DNA from: Wielerella bovis
GTDB taxonomy: Bacteria; Pseudomonadota; Gammaproteobacteria; Burkholderiales; Neisseriaceae
DNA: 64,000 bases
Assembly: GCF_022354465.1 (NCBI RefSeq)
Contig: NZ_CP092361.1
Location: 806,001 to 870,000, forward strand
Reading direction: 5' to 3'
The position numbers and the translations under genes are program-made. Of the stretch, positions 1 through 7,702 are shown in pieces; positions within the stretch are counted from its first letter, which is position 1; each line of letters opens with the position of its first letter. The notes under the pieces were generated by a model, which saw nothing but the letters and a program-made list of their open reading frames with translations, did not search any database and was not told the origin of the DNA.

Positions 1-10
1 GGATTGAAAC
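1..10 (+). other. Possible 3' end of a CRISPR repeat at window edge
   Basis: The window opens with GGATTGAAAC, the usual last ten bases of type I-C (and some other) CRISPR repeats. The sequence after it is AT-rich and does not repeat. Only ten bases are visible, so this could be chance. An array, if real, would lie upstream of the window. Confidence 0.2.
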
Positions 11-139
11 AAATTTTTGTAGGTTTATTTAAGAATTTAATATGCTTTAAATTTTCGGAAACATTTGTTTAAAAATAAAAAATGTCGGATTTGAGAATCT
101 GATCTACTACTGAATAATATGACCGCAATCTTTCAGGCT

Positions 140-153
140 ACCTTTGCTATAAT
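140..153 (+). promoter_or_regulatory. Candidate extended -10 promoter of hrpA
   Basis: TATAAT at 148-153 is preceded by TG and one base (TGCTATAAT), forming an extended -10 element 32 bases before the chosen hrpA start. There is no convincing -35 box, as often seen with extended -10 promoters. A DUS-like sequence with one mismatch lies just upstream (about 132-142). Confidence 0.4.
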
Positions 154-185
154 TGTACTCACTTAATTTTATTGAAAATAAAACC

Positions 186-1577
186 ATGAAACCCGACCTA
201 AACCAAATTCTCTGTAAAGACCGCCATTTTCTGAGAACCGCTTTCAGGCAGCCTGAAAAATTCGGTGGCATAGAAAAAGTACAACAAAAATACGCCAAAT
301 CCCACGAAATCTACCAAAAACGCCGCCAAAATCTGCCAACGCCCACTTTTGATGACAGCCTCCCTGTCCACGCCAAACGCGATGAAATTCGCGCTGCCAT
401 CGCCGCCAACCAAGTTGTGATTATTTGTGGCGAAACAGGTTCGGGCAAAACCACGCAAATTCCCAAAATCTGCTTGGAATTGGGGCGCGGCGCGGCGGGT
501 TTGATTGGACATACCCAACCACGCCGTTTGGCGGCGCGTTCGGTGGCAGAACGGATTGCGGAAGAATTGGGCAGCCCCATCGGTCAAGCGGTCGGCTACA
601 AAGTGCGCTTCAACGACCAAATTTCACGCGATTCATCAATAAAATTGATGACAGACGGCATTTTGCTTGCCGAAACACAAACCGACCGTTTTTTAACCGC
701 CTATGACACCATTATTATTGACGAAGCGCATGAACGCAGACTGAATATTGATTTTCTATTAGGCTATTTAAAACAATTACTTCCCTCTCGTCCCGACTTA
801 AAAATCATCATCACGTCCGCTACAATTGACGCGGATAGATTTTCGCAACATTTCAACAACGCACCCGTGATTGAAGTAAGTGGGCGCACTTTCCCCGTAG
901 AAATTTTGTATCGCCCCATCAATACTTTAGATGAAGACGAAGCGGAAATTGAAATCGCAGACGCAATTGTGGACGCGGCAGACGAATTGGCGCGTTTGGG
1001 CGAAGGCGATATTCTCGTTTTTTTGGCGGGCGAACGCGAAATCCGTGAAGCGGCAGAAGCCTTACGTAAATCGCCATTACGCAAAAATGACGACATTTTG
1101 CCGCTTTTTGCGCGATTATCGGCGCAAGAACAGCACAAAATCTTCCACCCAACGGGTTCGCAACGGCGCATTATTTTGGCGACCAATGTGGCGGAAACTT
1201 CGCTGACCGTGCCGCGCATTAAATATGTGATAGACACGGGTTTGGCGCGCGTCAAGCGTTATTCCGCAAGGGCAAAAGTGGAACAGTTGCACGTGGAGAA
1301 AATTTCGCAAGCGGCTGCGCGGCAGCGTTCGGGGCGATGTGGGCGCGTGGCGGCTGGCGTGGCAGTGCGTTTGTATGAAGAAAGTGATTTTAATCAAAGA
1401 CCTGCGTTTACCGACCCTGAAATCATTCGCAGCAATTTGGCGGCGGTGATTTTGCGGTTAATGGCATTGGGTTTTGGTAATATTGAAGAATTTCCGCTGT
1501 TGGATATGCCTGACCCACGCTATATCAATGACGGTTATCAGGTTTTATTGGAATTGGGCGCGATTGCGGAAGTTTGA
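186..1577 (+). CDS. hrpA: HrpA ATP-dependent RNA helicase, N-terminal half (gene split)
   Basis: This is the helicase core of the DEAH-box protein HrpA, an RNA helicase involved in mRNA processing and rescue of stalled ribosomes. Visible motifs are Walker A GETGSGKT (about residues 82-89), DEAH (179-182), SAT (211-213) and QRSGRCGR (motif VI). ATG 186 fits the family N-terminus; an upstream TTG at 153 adds eleven atypical residues. A DUS is translated near the start as FRQPE. The frame stops after ...[10 protein letters not shown], just where the family continues with the segment found at 3968 (YQLTNLGKQMAKLPIDP). Full-length HrpA is about 1300 residues, so this 463-residue product is an N-terminal part. 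Whether the two halves work together is unknown; it may be a pseudogene. Confidence 0.85.
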   Translation: MKPDLNQILCKDRHFLRTAFRQPEKFGGIEKVQQKYAKSHEIYQKRRQNLPTPTFDDSLPVHAKRDEIRAAIAANQVVIICGETGSGKTTQIPKICLELGRGAAGLIGHTQPRRLAARSVAERIAEELGSPIGQAVGYKVRFNDQISRDSSIKLMTDGILLAETQTDRFLTAYDTIIIDEAHERRLNIDFLLGYLKQLLPSRPDLKIIITSATIDADRFSQHFNNAPVIEVSGRTFPVEILYRPINTLDEDEAEIEIADAIVDAADELARLGEGDILVFLAGEREIREAAEALRKSPLRKNDDILPLFARLSAQEQHKIFHPTGSQRRIILATNVAETSLTVPRIKYVIDTGLARVKRYSARAKVEQLHVEKISQAAARQRSGRCGRVAAGVAVRLYEESDFNQRPAFTDPEIIRSNLAAVILRLMALGFGNIEEFPLLDMPDPRYINDGYQVLLELGAIAEV

Positions 1578-1655
1578 TTTTTCAGGCTGCCTGAAAATGA
1601 ACAAAACTGCCTGAAAGCCAAACAAAATAAACTTTCAGGCAGCCTACAATTAAAA

Positions 1656-2156
1656 TTAACGCACAAATTCAACAGGAAAATCAGCAATGCGTTCCAAGAA
1701 AAAATAGTAATATTTGCCATTTTCTGCAACGGGTGGGAAACCTGTGGGCGATTTGCCATTCATCACTCCCATGAGCGTGTTGTCGTCCACTTTGCGAAAA
1801 TGGTCAAAAATTGGTGCACCATCGTAAACCATTGTGGCAGAAACTTTGCCACGAAATTCAATCATCCACAGCGAGCATTCGCCGTTCATCAGTTGATTGG
1901 CGTACAACTTGCCGTCTTCGTTGTAGCACACGAGCGGCGAGCCGTCTAATTGGCTGCGAAACCATTTGCCGAACCATTTTTGTTTTTTTAATTCGGGCGT
2001 ACCCCAATGCCCTGTATCAAAGTCGCCACCTTGCCATTTGGACAAAATTTCCTCCACACCCACAGGCGGCAGTTTGTCAAAAAAATTCATTAACACGGTT
2101 TCGTCTTCAAAACGGTTTTGGGCTTTTAATTGGTCAAATTCTTGCTTTAAATTCAT
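1656..2156 (-). CDS. DUF4334 / GXWXG-domain protein
   Basis: This 166-residue soluble protein has the two-part pattern of the GXWXG and DUF4334 families: a W-x-G-G-D-F-D-T-G-H segment, WFGKWFRS, PLVCYNEDGK, then MVYDGAPIFDHFR and NTLMGVMNGK near the C-terminus. The biochemical function of the family is not established. ATG 2156 was chosen because residues before it (an in-frame extension to 2324) read through a DUS and the intergenic region. The gene is divergent from the TetR gene at 2310, and pairing with a TetR regulator suggests local control. It lies inside the block that splits hrpA. Confidence 0.75.
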   Translation of the reverse strand: MNLKQEFDQLKAQNRFEDETVLMNFFDKLPPVGVEEILSKWQGGDFDTGHWGTPELKKQKWFGKWFRSQLDGSPLVCYNEDGKLYANQLMNGECSLWMIEFRGKVSATMVYDGAPIFDHFRKVDDNTLMGVMNGKSPTGFPPVAENGKYYYFFLERIADFPVEFVR

Positions 2157-2243
2157 GATATTACTCGCTATGTGTTGTTTAAAAAGATGAGTGTAGTTTA
2201 CCCAGCTTTCAGGCAGCCTGAAACAGGCAAATTGCGCCAAACC

Positions 2244-2259
2244 GTCTGACAAAGCAGAC
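2244..2259. promoter_or_regulatory. Candidate TetR operator
   Basis: GTCTG-6-CAGAC is an inverted repeat between the divergent DUF4334 and TetR genes, a usual place for an autoregulatory operator. The arms are only five bases long, so the assignment is weak. Confidence 0.3.
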
Positions 2260-2309
2260 ATATTCAGATATAGTGTATGAATAGATTTGTAAAAATTGGA
2301 GCAAATACC

Positions 2310-2855
2310 ATGAACACGCCACAAGACCCACGCGCCGAACGTACTTTGGCGGCGATTGAAACCGCGTTTGTAGATTTAATGCAAATGCATGATTTTGAAG
2401 ACATTACCGCGCAAGCGATTATTCAACGCGCCAACATCAATCGCAATACATTTTATAAATACTATGATGGTAAACAAGGACTTGCTAACAAATTGGCAGG
2501 TAATCTGAAACGCGAATACGAACAAATGATTGCCGTGTATTTCAGCGATGATTTCCAGAAGTTGATTCACAACATCAGTCCGATGATGTTTGCCAAACGC
2601 CGCCTGATTTTGACATTGTGGCGGATTAACACGCGCAAATTACACGTTTACACTGATATGGAAAACTTGATTAAACAAGGATTTATAAAATATGCCCAAA
2701 TGCAACAAACCGGGCGCGATTGGGATTTTGCTGCCGAAATGTTCGCTAAATTGCTGCTTAATAGTGCGCGTTATTTTTGGGAACGCGACCAGCAAATTCC
2801 GATTAAACAAGTCTTTGCTGATTGGGACGCGATGTTGAATATCGCAAAACGTTGA
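2310..2855 (+). CDS. TetR/AcrR family transcriptional regulator
   Basis: This 181-residue regulator has an N-terminal TetR helix-turn-helix: RTLAAIETAFVDLM, then DFEDITAQAIIQRANINRNT, then FYKYYDGKQGL, followed by an all-helical ligand domain. ATG 2310 is preceded by GGAG with 8-base spacing; an in-frame upstream ATG at 2277 lacks a good site. It is divergent from the DUF4334 gene and probably controls it. It is part of the insertion inside hrpA. The inducer cannot be deduced. Confidence 0.88.
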   Translation: MNTPQDPRAERTLAAIETAFVDLMQMHDFEDITAQAIIQRANINRNTFYKYYDGKQGLANKLAGNLKREYEQMIAVYFSDDFQKLIHNISPMMFAKRRLILTLWRINTRKLHVYTDMENLIKQGFIKYAQMQQTGRDWDFAAEMFAKLLLNSARYFWERDQQIPIKQVFADWDAMLNIAKR

Positions 2856-2860
2856 TTTTC

Positions 2861-3300
2861 AGGCTGCCTGAAAAAAGCTGACACAATATTTAACTGTAGG
2901 TCGGGCATTGATGCCCGACGCATTTCCAATGTTTTGATTATTTTGTTTTTGTCGGGCATAAATGCCCGACCTACATATGATGAACAATCATACAAACAAT
3001 GCCGTCTGAAAAACCTTTCAGGCAGCCTGAAAAAAAGCTAACACAATATTTAACCGTAGGTCGGGTATTGATGCCCGACGCATTTCCAACATTTCACTAT
3101 TTTGTTTTTTCGGGCATGAATGCCCGACCTACATATGATGAACAATCATACAAACAATGCCGTCTGAAAACCTTTCAGGCAGCCTGAAAAAAGCTGACAC
3201 AATATTTAACCGTAGGTCGGGCATTGATGCCCGACATATTTCCAGTATTTCAATATTTTGTCGGGCATAAATGCCCGACCTACAATAATGGAGTAACCAT
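2861..3300 (+). repeat. Three tandem ~158-bp units of DUS + REP pair
   Basis: Three consecutive units begin at about 2861, 3019 and 3177. Each starts with a DUS (CAGGC-GCCTGAA), then AAGCTRACACAATATTTAA, then an inverted pair of REP palindromes (GTAGGTCGGGCATTGATGCCCGAC and its mirror) at 2896-2974, 3056-3132 and 3212-3283. The first two units end with ATGCCGTCTGAA. The third ends at the transposase start. The arrangement looks like tandem amplification next to the RAYT gene that mobilises such palindromes. Confidence 0.85.
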
Positions 3301-3826
3301 GCAATATCGCCGATTTTACCGACAAGGCGCGTTGTATTTTTTCACGGTTGTCACTTATCAACGCCGCCCGATATTGACTAATCCTGATGTAATGCCTATC
3401 TTAAAAGCAGCATTTAAAACGGTACAACAAAAATATCCGTTTAAAATTATTGCATTGGTTGTGCTGCCTGACCACTTGCATACCATTTGGCAACTGCCTG
3501 AAAATGATGCGAATTTTTCAATTCGCTGGAATCAAATCAAACGCTATGTTAGCCATCATTGCAAGCATTATGATAATTTGAACAAAACCGCCAGCGAAAT
3601 CAAAAAACGTCAAAGCAGCTTTTGGCAACAGCGTTTTTGGGAACATTGCATACGCGATGACGAAGATTTTGCCAATTGCATGGATTATATTCATTACAAC
3701 CCTGTGAAACATGGCTATGTGCAAGCTGCCAAAGATTGGCGGTTCTCCACATTTCATAAATATGTGGCACAAGATGTTTATCCTGAGGATTGGGGTGGCG
3801 TTATTCAAGATTTTGATTACGAATAA
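3299..3826 (+). CDS. REP-associated tyrosine transposase (RAYT, Y1_Tnp)
   Basis: This 175-residue Y1 transposase of the IS200/IS605-like RAYT group carries the HUH-type metal motif PDHLH (H59, H61) and the catalytic tyrosine in YIHYNPVKHG (Y130). RAYTs act on REP palindromes as single-strand endonucleases/transposases. GGAG sits 5 bases before ATG 3299. REP palindromes flank the gene on both sides (3212-3283, 3831-3854, 3892-3961), which supports the assignment. It appears intact and lies in the hrpA insertion. Confidence 0.9.
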   Translation: MQYRRFYRQGALYFFTVVTYQRRPILTNPDVMPILKAAFKTVQQKYPFKIIALVVLPDHLHTIWQLPENDANFSIRWNQIKRYVSHHCKHYDNLNKTASEIKKRQSSFWQQRFWEHCIRDDEDFANCMDYIHYNPVKHGYVQAAKDWRFSTFHKYVAQDVYPEDWGGVIQDFDYE

Positions 3827-3830
3827 TTGT

Positions 3831-3961
3831 GTCGGGCATGAATGCCCGACCTACCGATGCCGTCTGAAAAATACCAATACAACATTTAACCGTAGGTCGG
3901 TCATTTATGCCCGACACATTTTAAACATTTACTATTTGTCGGGCATCAATGCCCGACCTAC
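3831..3961 (+). repeat. REP palindromes downstream of RAYT gene
   Basis: A single REP (3831-3854, GTCGGGCATGAATGCCCGACCTAC) is followed by an AT-DUS (3857-3868) and an inverted REP pair (3892-3961). They separate the transposase gene from the second hrpA half. Confidence 0.85.
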
Positions 3962-3967
3962 AATATT

Positions 3968-6900
3968 ATGAACAATCAACAAACTATACCGTCTGAAACC
4001 CTTTCAGGCAGCCTGAAAACCAAAAAACCGCGTTACCAATTAACCAATCTCGGCAAACAAATGGCAAAACTGCCCATTGACCCGAAAATCAGCCGCATGC
4101 TGATTGCCGCGCAACAACATGATTGCGTAGCGGAAATGCTGATTATCGCGTCCGCCTTGTCCATTCAAGACCCACGCGAACGTCCGCTTGAATTGCGCGA
4201 AGCGGCAGCGAAAGCCCACGAGCGTTTTGCCGACAAACAATCAGATTTTTTGGCGTATGTGAATATTTGGGACAGTTTCCAGCGCGAGCGCGATAAGGGT
4301 TTGACCAATAAGCAATTAATCCAATGGTGCCATCAATATTTTTTGTCGCATTTGCGGATTCGGGAGTGGCGCGAATTGCACAAGCAATTGGCAGAAATTG
4401 CGGTGGAAATGGGTTTGGTGGCGAAAGAACACGCGTTCAGGCAGCCTGAAAATTTGTCCGTGTTTGAAAAAGCGCAAATTGATGAAAATGCGGACATTGC
4501 CGCGCAAGCCAAGCAAAAACAAATCCACAAAAAAAATCATCGCGCCCAAATTCAAGCGAAAAAACAAAGCACTTACGAGCAAATTCATCGTGCTTTGCTG
4601 ACGGGTTTGGTGGCGAATGTCGGCATGAAATCACCCGAAGGACACGATTATACGGGGGCGCGTGGGGCGCATTTTCATTTGTTTCCCACATCTGCGCTGT
4701 TCAAAAGCAAGCCCAAATGGGTGATGGCGGCAGAATTAACCGAAACATCAAAACTTTACGCGCGAGACGTGGCGGCAATTGACCCTGAATGGATAGAGCA
4801 GGAAGCGCGGCATTTGGTGCGTTATCATTATTTTGAGCCGCATTGGGAGCGCAAACGTGGCGAAGTGGTCGCCAGCGAGCGCGTAACCCTTTATGGTTTA
4901 ACGGTTTTGCCGCGCCGCCCGATTGCGTATGGCAAGGTTGCGCCAGCCGAAGCGCGTGAGTTGTTTATTCGTGGCGCGTTGGTGGCGCAGGATTGTGATT
5001 TGCAGGCTGTCTTTTTTACGCACAATAAAAAATTAATCAAAGAAATTATTGATTTAGAAAACAAATCGCGTAAACAAGATGTGTTGGTTGATGAAGAAGT
5101 GTTGTTTGATTTTTATGATAAAAGGCTGCCTGAAAATTATGTGCCGTCTGAAAAATCATCGCGCCAATCTCTGAATCATCAACCAATGAAACACGTAGGT
5201 CGGGCATTGATGCCCGACACGCCAGCTCTTTTGATAGAACAAAAAACCAGTGAGTTAGATACGTCAGCGTTTTTGGCTTATTTTGCTAAACATCTTTATG
5301 ATGAAGAAAATCGGCATTTGTTAGATAAACCAATATCAAAAAATATTCCTGAATATTTTTACATTTGTGCTTATTTAATTGATTTTGAAACAGAATTGTC
5401 AATGTCTGGTTTAGAAGGATTACTTTGCAATAGCACCGCCCATCATTTTAAAGATGTACATAATGCCCTTAAAATAATCAATAATCATCAAGGTGTTGAG
5501 TGTATTCAATCCATTATTGATGTATTAGCGCAAAATAATACTTCTCCTGAAACATTTGGCAATGAACAACGTGAACTTTTTGAATTATCTGAAAGTTTAC
5601 GCAAGTATTCACAACAATTATCCGATGAGATTTTTCCAACTGTTTGGGCTGATTTAGAAAAATATTTGTTGATTCAAAGAAAACAAACCACTCAGTCGGG
5701 CATGAATGCCCGACCTACGATGCCGTCTGAAAAATCCGCCAAACTTTCAGGCAGCCTGCAATCTGTCCCCTCCCCCGTCCCCAACGGGGGAGGGTTAGGG
5801 TGGGGGCAAAACGGCGCGGATAAAACAAATGCCGTTGCAGCCGAAAACACCACCCCCACCCCATCCCTTCCACGCCAGTCGGGGGAGGGGGTAGGCCGTG
5901 GCAAATCAACGCGTTCAGATAAAAATATGCCGTCTGAAAACCACAAACAAGAACAAGTAGGTCGGGCATTGATGCCCGACAATGCGAGCAACCAGTCGGG
6001 CATCAATGCCCGACCTACATTGCCCAAACCGCTTGCCGATTTACGCACTTTTGAAGCGTGGCTGAAAACCAGCGACCCCAAGTCTTTGTTTTTAAGCAAA
6101 GAAGATTTAATGCAACACGCCGCCGCGCACATCACGGAAGAGCAGTTCCCGAAATTTTGGCAAAACGCAGACGGCAAATTCAAATTGTCCTACCGTTTTG
6201 AGCCACATCATCCTTTGGACGGCGTAACGCTGACCGTGCCGCTGACCGTGTTAAACCGCATCAATCCGCACGAATTGGAATGGCTGGTGCAAGGCATGTT
6301 GCGCGAAAAACTCGCTTTGTTAATCAAAGCCTTGCCGAAACAAATCCGCCGCGTGTGTGTGCCTGTGCCTGATTTTGTAACGCAATTTTTGTTGAGCGAA
6401 CCCGACCAAAGCGCACCGATTTTGCCACAACTCGCCCATGCGATTGCCAAACACGCGGGCGATATGCGTTTGTTGGAACAGATTAATTTGGACGAATGGG
6501 CGGCTTTCAGGCTGCCTGAACATTGTTATTTTAATTTGCGCGTGGTGGACGATGGCGGTCAGGAACTCGCCAGCAGTCGCGATTTAATTCATTTACAACA
6601 ACAACTTGGACAAGTAGCAGCCGTTACCTTCCGCGACAACACGCAGGAATTTGAGCGCGACAACATTAGCGATTGGACAATCGGCACGCTGCCTGAAAGC
6701 ATTAAATTTGCGCGTGGCAAACAGCAACTGACGGGTTACTTGGCACTACAAACGCAAAAAGACGGCACGGTGTCTTTGCGCCTGTTTGACACGGCATTGG
6801 CGGCGGAACAGGCGCACCGTAAAGGCGTGATTAAATTGATTCAAATGCAATTAAAAGACCACATGAAAGATTTGAACAAGGGCATTCAGGGCTACACGCA

Positions 6901-7504
6901 GGCGGCGATGTTGCTGAAACACATTGCGCCCGATGTGTTGAAAGACGATTTGACCGCCGCGATTTGCGACCGCGCATTTATCGGCGAAGACGAATTGCCA
7001 CGCAATGAAAAAGCCTTTAAAGAACAAATTAAAAGGGCGAAAAGCAGGCTGCCTGCGGTCAAAGAAGCGGTCAGCCGTTATTTGGGCGAGATTACAGCCG
7101 CCTACACCGAATTGAACGCCAAATTGGGCAAACATCCACTTACGCCTTTGTTGCGTGAACGACTGAATGTGTTGCTGGGCGCGGGTTTTGCCAGCCGCAC
7201 GCCGTGGGCGCAATGGGCGCGTTTGCCTGTGTATTTGCGGGCGATGAGTTTGCGGGTGGACAAATACAGCGCAAATCCTGCGCGTGATATGGCGCGAGAA
7301 GCCGATATTCAGGAACTGGAAACGATGTGGGCGGAGAAAGTGGCTGGTTTGCAAAGGCAGAATTTGGCGGTTTCAGGCAGCCTGAAAGATTTTGGGTGGG
7401 ATTTGGAGGAATTGCGGGTTTCGTTGTTTGCGCAGGAGTTGAAGACGCCGAAGCCTATTTCTATCAAGCGGTTAATGAAAGAATGGGAAAATTTAGGAAA
7501 ATAA
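3968..7504 (+). CDS. hrpA: HrpA C-terminal half with an inserted DUF4375-like domain
   Basis: This 1178-residue frame continues HrpA after the helicase core: winged-helix/ratchet region (YQLTNLGKQ, SALSIQDPRERPLELREAA), OB-fold, and the DUF3418-type C-terminus (LSYRFEP, DGVTLTVPL, ending KRLMKEWENLGK). Between about residues 391 and 684 is an insertion absent from normal HrpA. It comprises a DUS, a REP palindrome (5195-5218), a roughly 155-residue domain resembling DUF4375/DMP19 (about residues 421-575), another REP (5695-5718), an AT-DUS, a G/C-rich palindromic repeat and a REP pair (5957-6018), all open in this frame. ATG 3968 has no good ribosome-binding site; ATG 4060 is an alternative. 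The gene may be split and non-functional, but the long open frame has no stop. Confidence 0.8.
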   Translation: MNNQQTIPSETLSGSLKTKKPRYQLTNLGKQMAKLPIDPKISRMLIAAQQHDCVAEMLIIASALSIQDPRERPLELREAAAKAHERFADKQSDFLAYVNIWDSFQRERDKGLTNKQLIQWCHQYFLSHLRIREWRELHKQLAEIAVEMGLVAKEHAFRQPENLSVFEKAQIDENADIAAQAKQKQIHKKNHRAQIQAKKQSTYEQIHRALLTGLVANVGMKSPEGHDYTGARGAHFHLFPTSALFKSKPKWVMAAELTETSKLYARDVAAIDPEWIEQEARHLVRYHYFEPHWERKRGEVVASERVTLYGLTVLPRRPIAYGKVAPAEARELFIRGALVAQDCDLQAVFFTHNKKLIKEIIDLENKSRKQDVLVDEEVLFDFYDKRLPENYVPSEKSSRQSLNHQPMKHVGRALMPDTPALLIEQKTSELDTSAFLAYFAKHLYDEENRHLLDKPISKNIPEYFYICAYLIDFETELSMSGLEGLLCNSTAHHFKDVHNALKIINNHQGVECIQSIIDVLAQNNTSPETFGNEQRELFELSESLRKYSQQLSDEIFPTVWADLEKYLLIQRKQTTQSGMNARPTMPSEKSAKLSGSLQSVPSPVPNGGGLGWGQNGADKTNAVAAENTTPTPSLPRQSGEGVGRGKSTRSDKNMPSENHKQEQVGRALMPDNASNQSGINARPTLPKPLADLRTFEAWLKTSDPKSLFLSKEDLMQHAAAHITEEQFPKFWQNADGKFKLSYRFEPHHPLDGVTLTVPLTVLNRINPHELEWLVQGMLREKLALLIKALPKQIRRVCVPVPDFVTQFLLSEPDQSAPILPQLAHAIAKHAGDMRLLEQINLDEWAAFRLPEHCYFNLRVVDDGGQELASSRDLIHLQQQLGQVAAVTFRDNTQEFERDNISDWTIGTLPESIKFARGKQQLTGYLALQTQKDGTVSLRLFDTALAAEQAHRKGVIKLIQMQLKDHMKDLNKGIQGYTQAAMLLKHIAPDVLKDDLTAAICDRAFIGEDELPRNEKAFKEQIKRAKSRLPAVKEAVSRYLGEITAAYTELNAKLGKHPLTPLLRERLNVLLGAGFASRTPWAQWARLPVYLRAMSLRVDKYSANPARDMAREADIQELETMWAEKVAGLQRQNLAVSGSLKDFGWDLEELRVSLFAQELKTPKPISIKRLMKEWENLGK
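5195..6018 (+). repeat. REP/GC-rich repeat block within hrpA, flanking a DUF4375-like insert
   Basis: REP palindromes lie at 5195-5218, 5695-5718 and as a pair at 5957-6018. A G/C-rich inverted repeat (CCCTCCCCC...GGGGGAGGG arms) spans 5766-5890 and resembles the element at 35153-35249. The sequence stays open in the hrpA frame, so the repeats are translated (for example VGRALMPD and SGMNARPT). The segment 5219-5694 encodes the DUF4375-like domain. Confidence 0.75.
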
Positions 7505-7539
7505 TTTTCAGGCAATCTGAAAATAAATAGGAGATTATA

Positions 7540-7647
7540 ATGAACGAAAATTTATGGGAAGATTGGTTTAAAGAATTACCAATTGAAGATTTTCCCGAAC
7601 GAGAGCAAGGATTTCAGGAAGAACGTGAAGCATTGTTTGATGAATAG
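7540..7647 (+). CDS. Small acidic hypothetical protein (35 aa)
   Basis: A 35-codon frame begins at ATG 7540 with a strong AGGAG 6 bases upstream and encodes MNENLWEDWFKELP followed by a highly acidic tail ending EALFDE. It lies between hrpA and the OLD-type nuclease gene, 55 bases before the latter, with a DUS between. It could be a small partner of the nuclease or the remnant of a larger gene. No family was recognised. Confidence 0.5.
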   Translation: MNENLWEDWFKELPIEDFPEREQGFQEEREALFDE

Positions 7648-7702
7648 ATTAGCCATCTTAAAGCGTTTCAGGCAGCCTGCATTAAATTAACAAGGAATTT
7701 TT

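Larger units (their letters stand above)
2999..5948 (+). repeat. Cluster of Neisseria-dialect DUS (ATGCCGTCTGAA)
   Basis: Exact 12-mers lie at 2999-3010, 3157-3168, 3857-3868, 5720-5731 and 5937-5948, with near matches at about 3987 and 5142. This is the AT-DUS dialect of Neisseria proper. I saw no exact copies elsewhere in the window, where the AGGCAGCCTGAA dialect dominates. The cluster coincides with the REP blocks in and around hrpA. Confidence 0.8.

Noticed and set aside
1580-1646. Possible attachment sites around the hrpA insertion
   Set aside because: The similar sequences are ordinary DUS copies found throughout the window; no integrase or direct repeats specific to the block were seen.
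2861-3300. CRISPR array
   Set aside because: The repeats are ~158-bp tandem units made of DUS and REP palindromes, without unique spacers of constant length.
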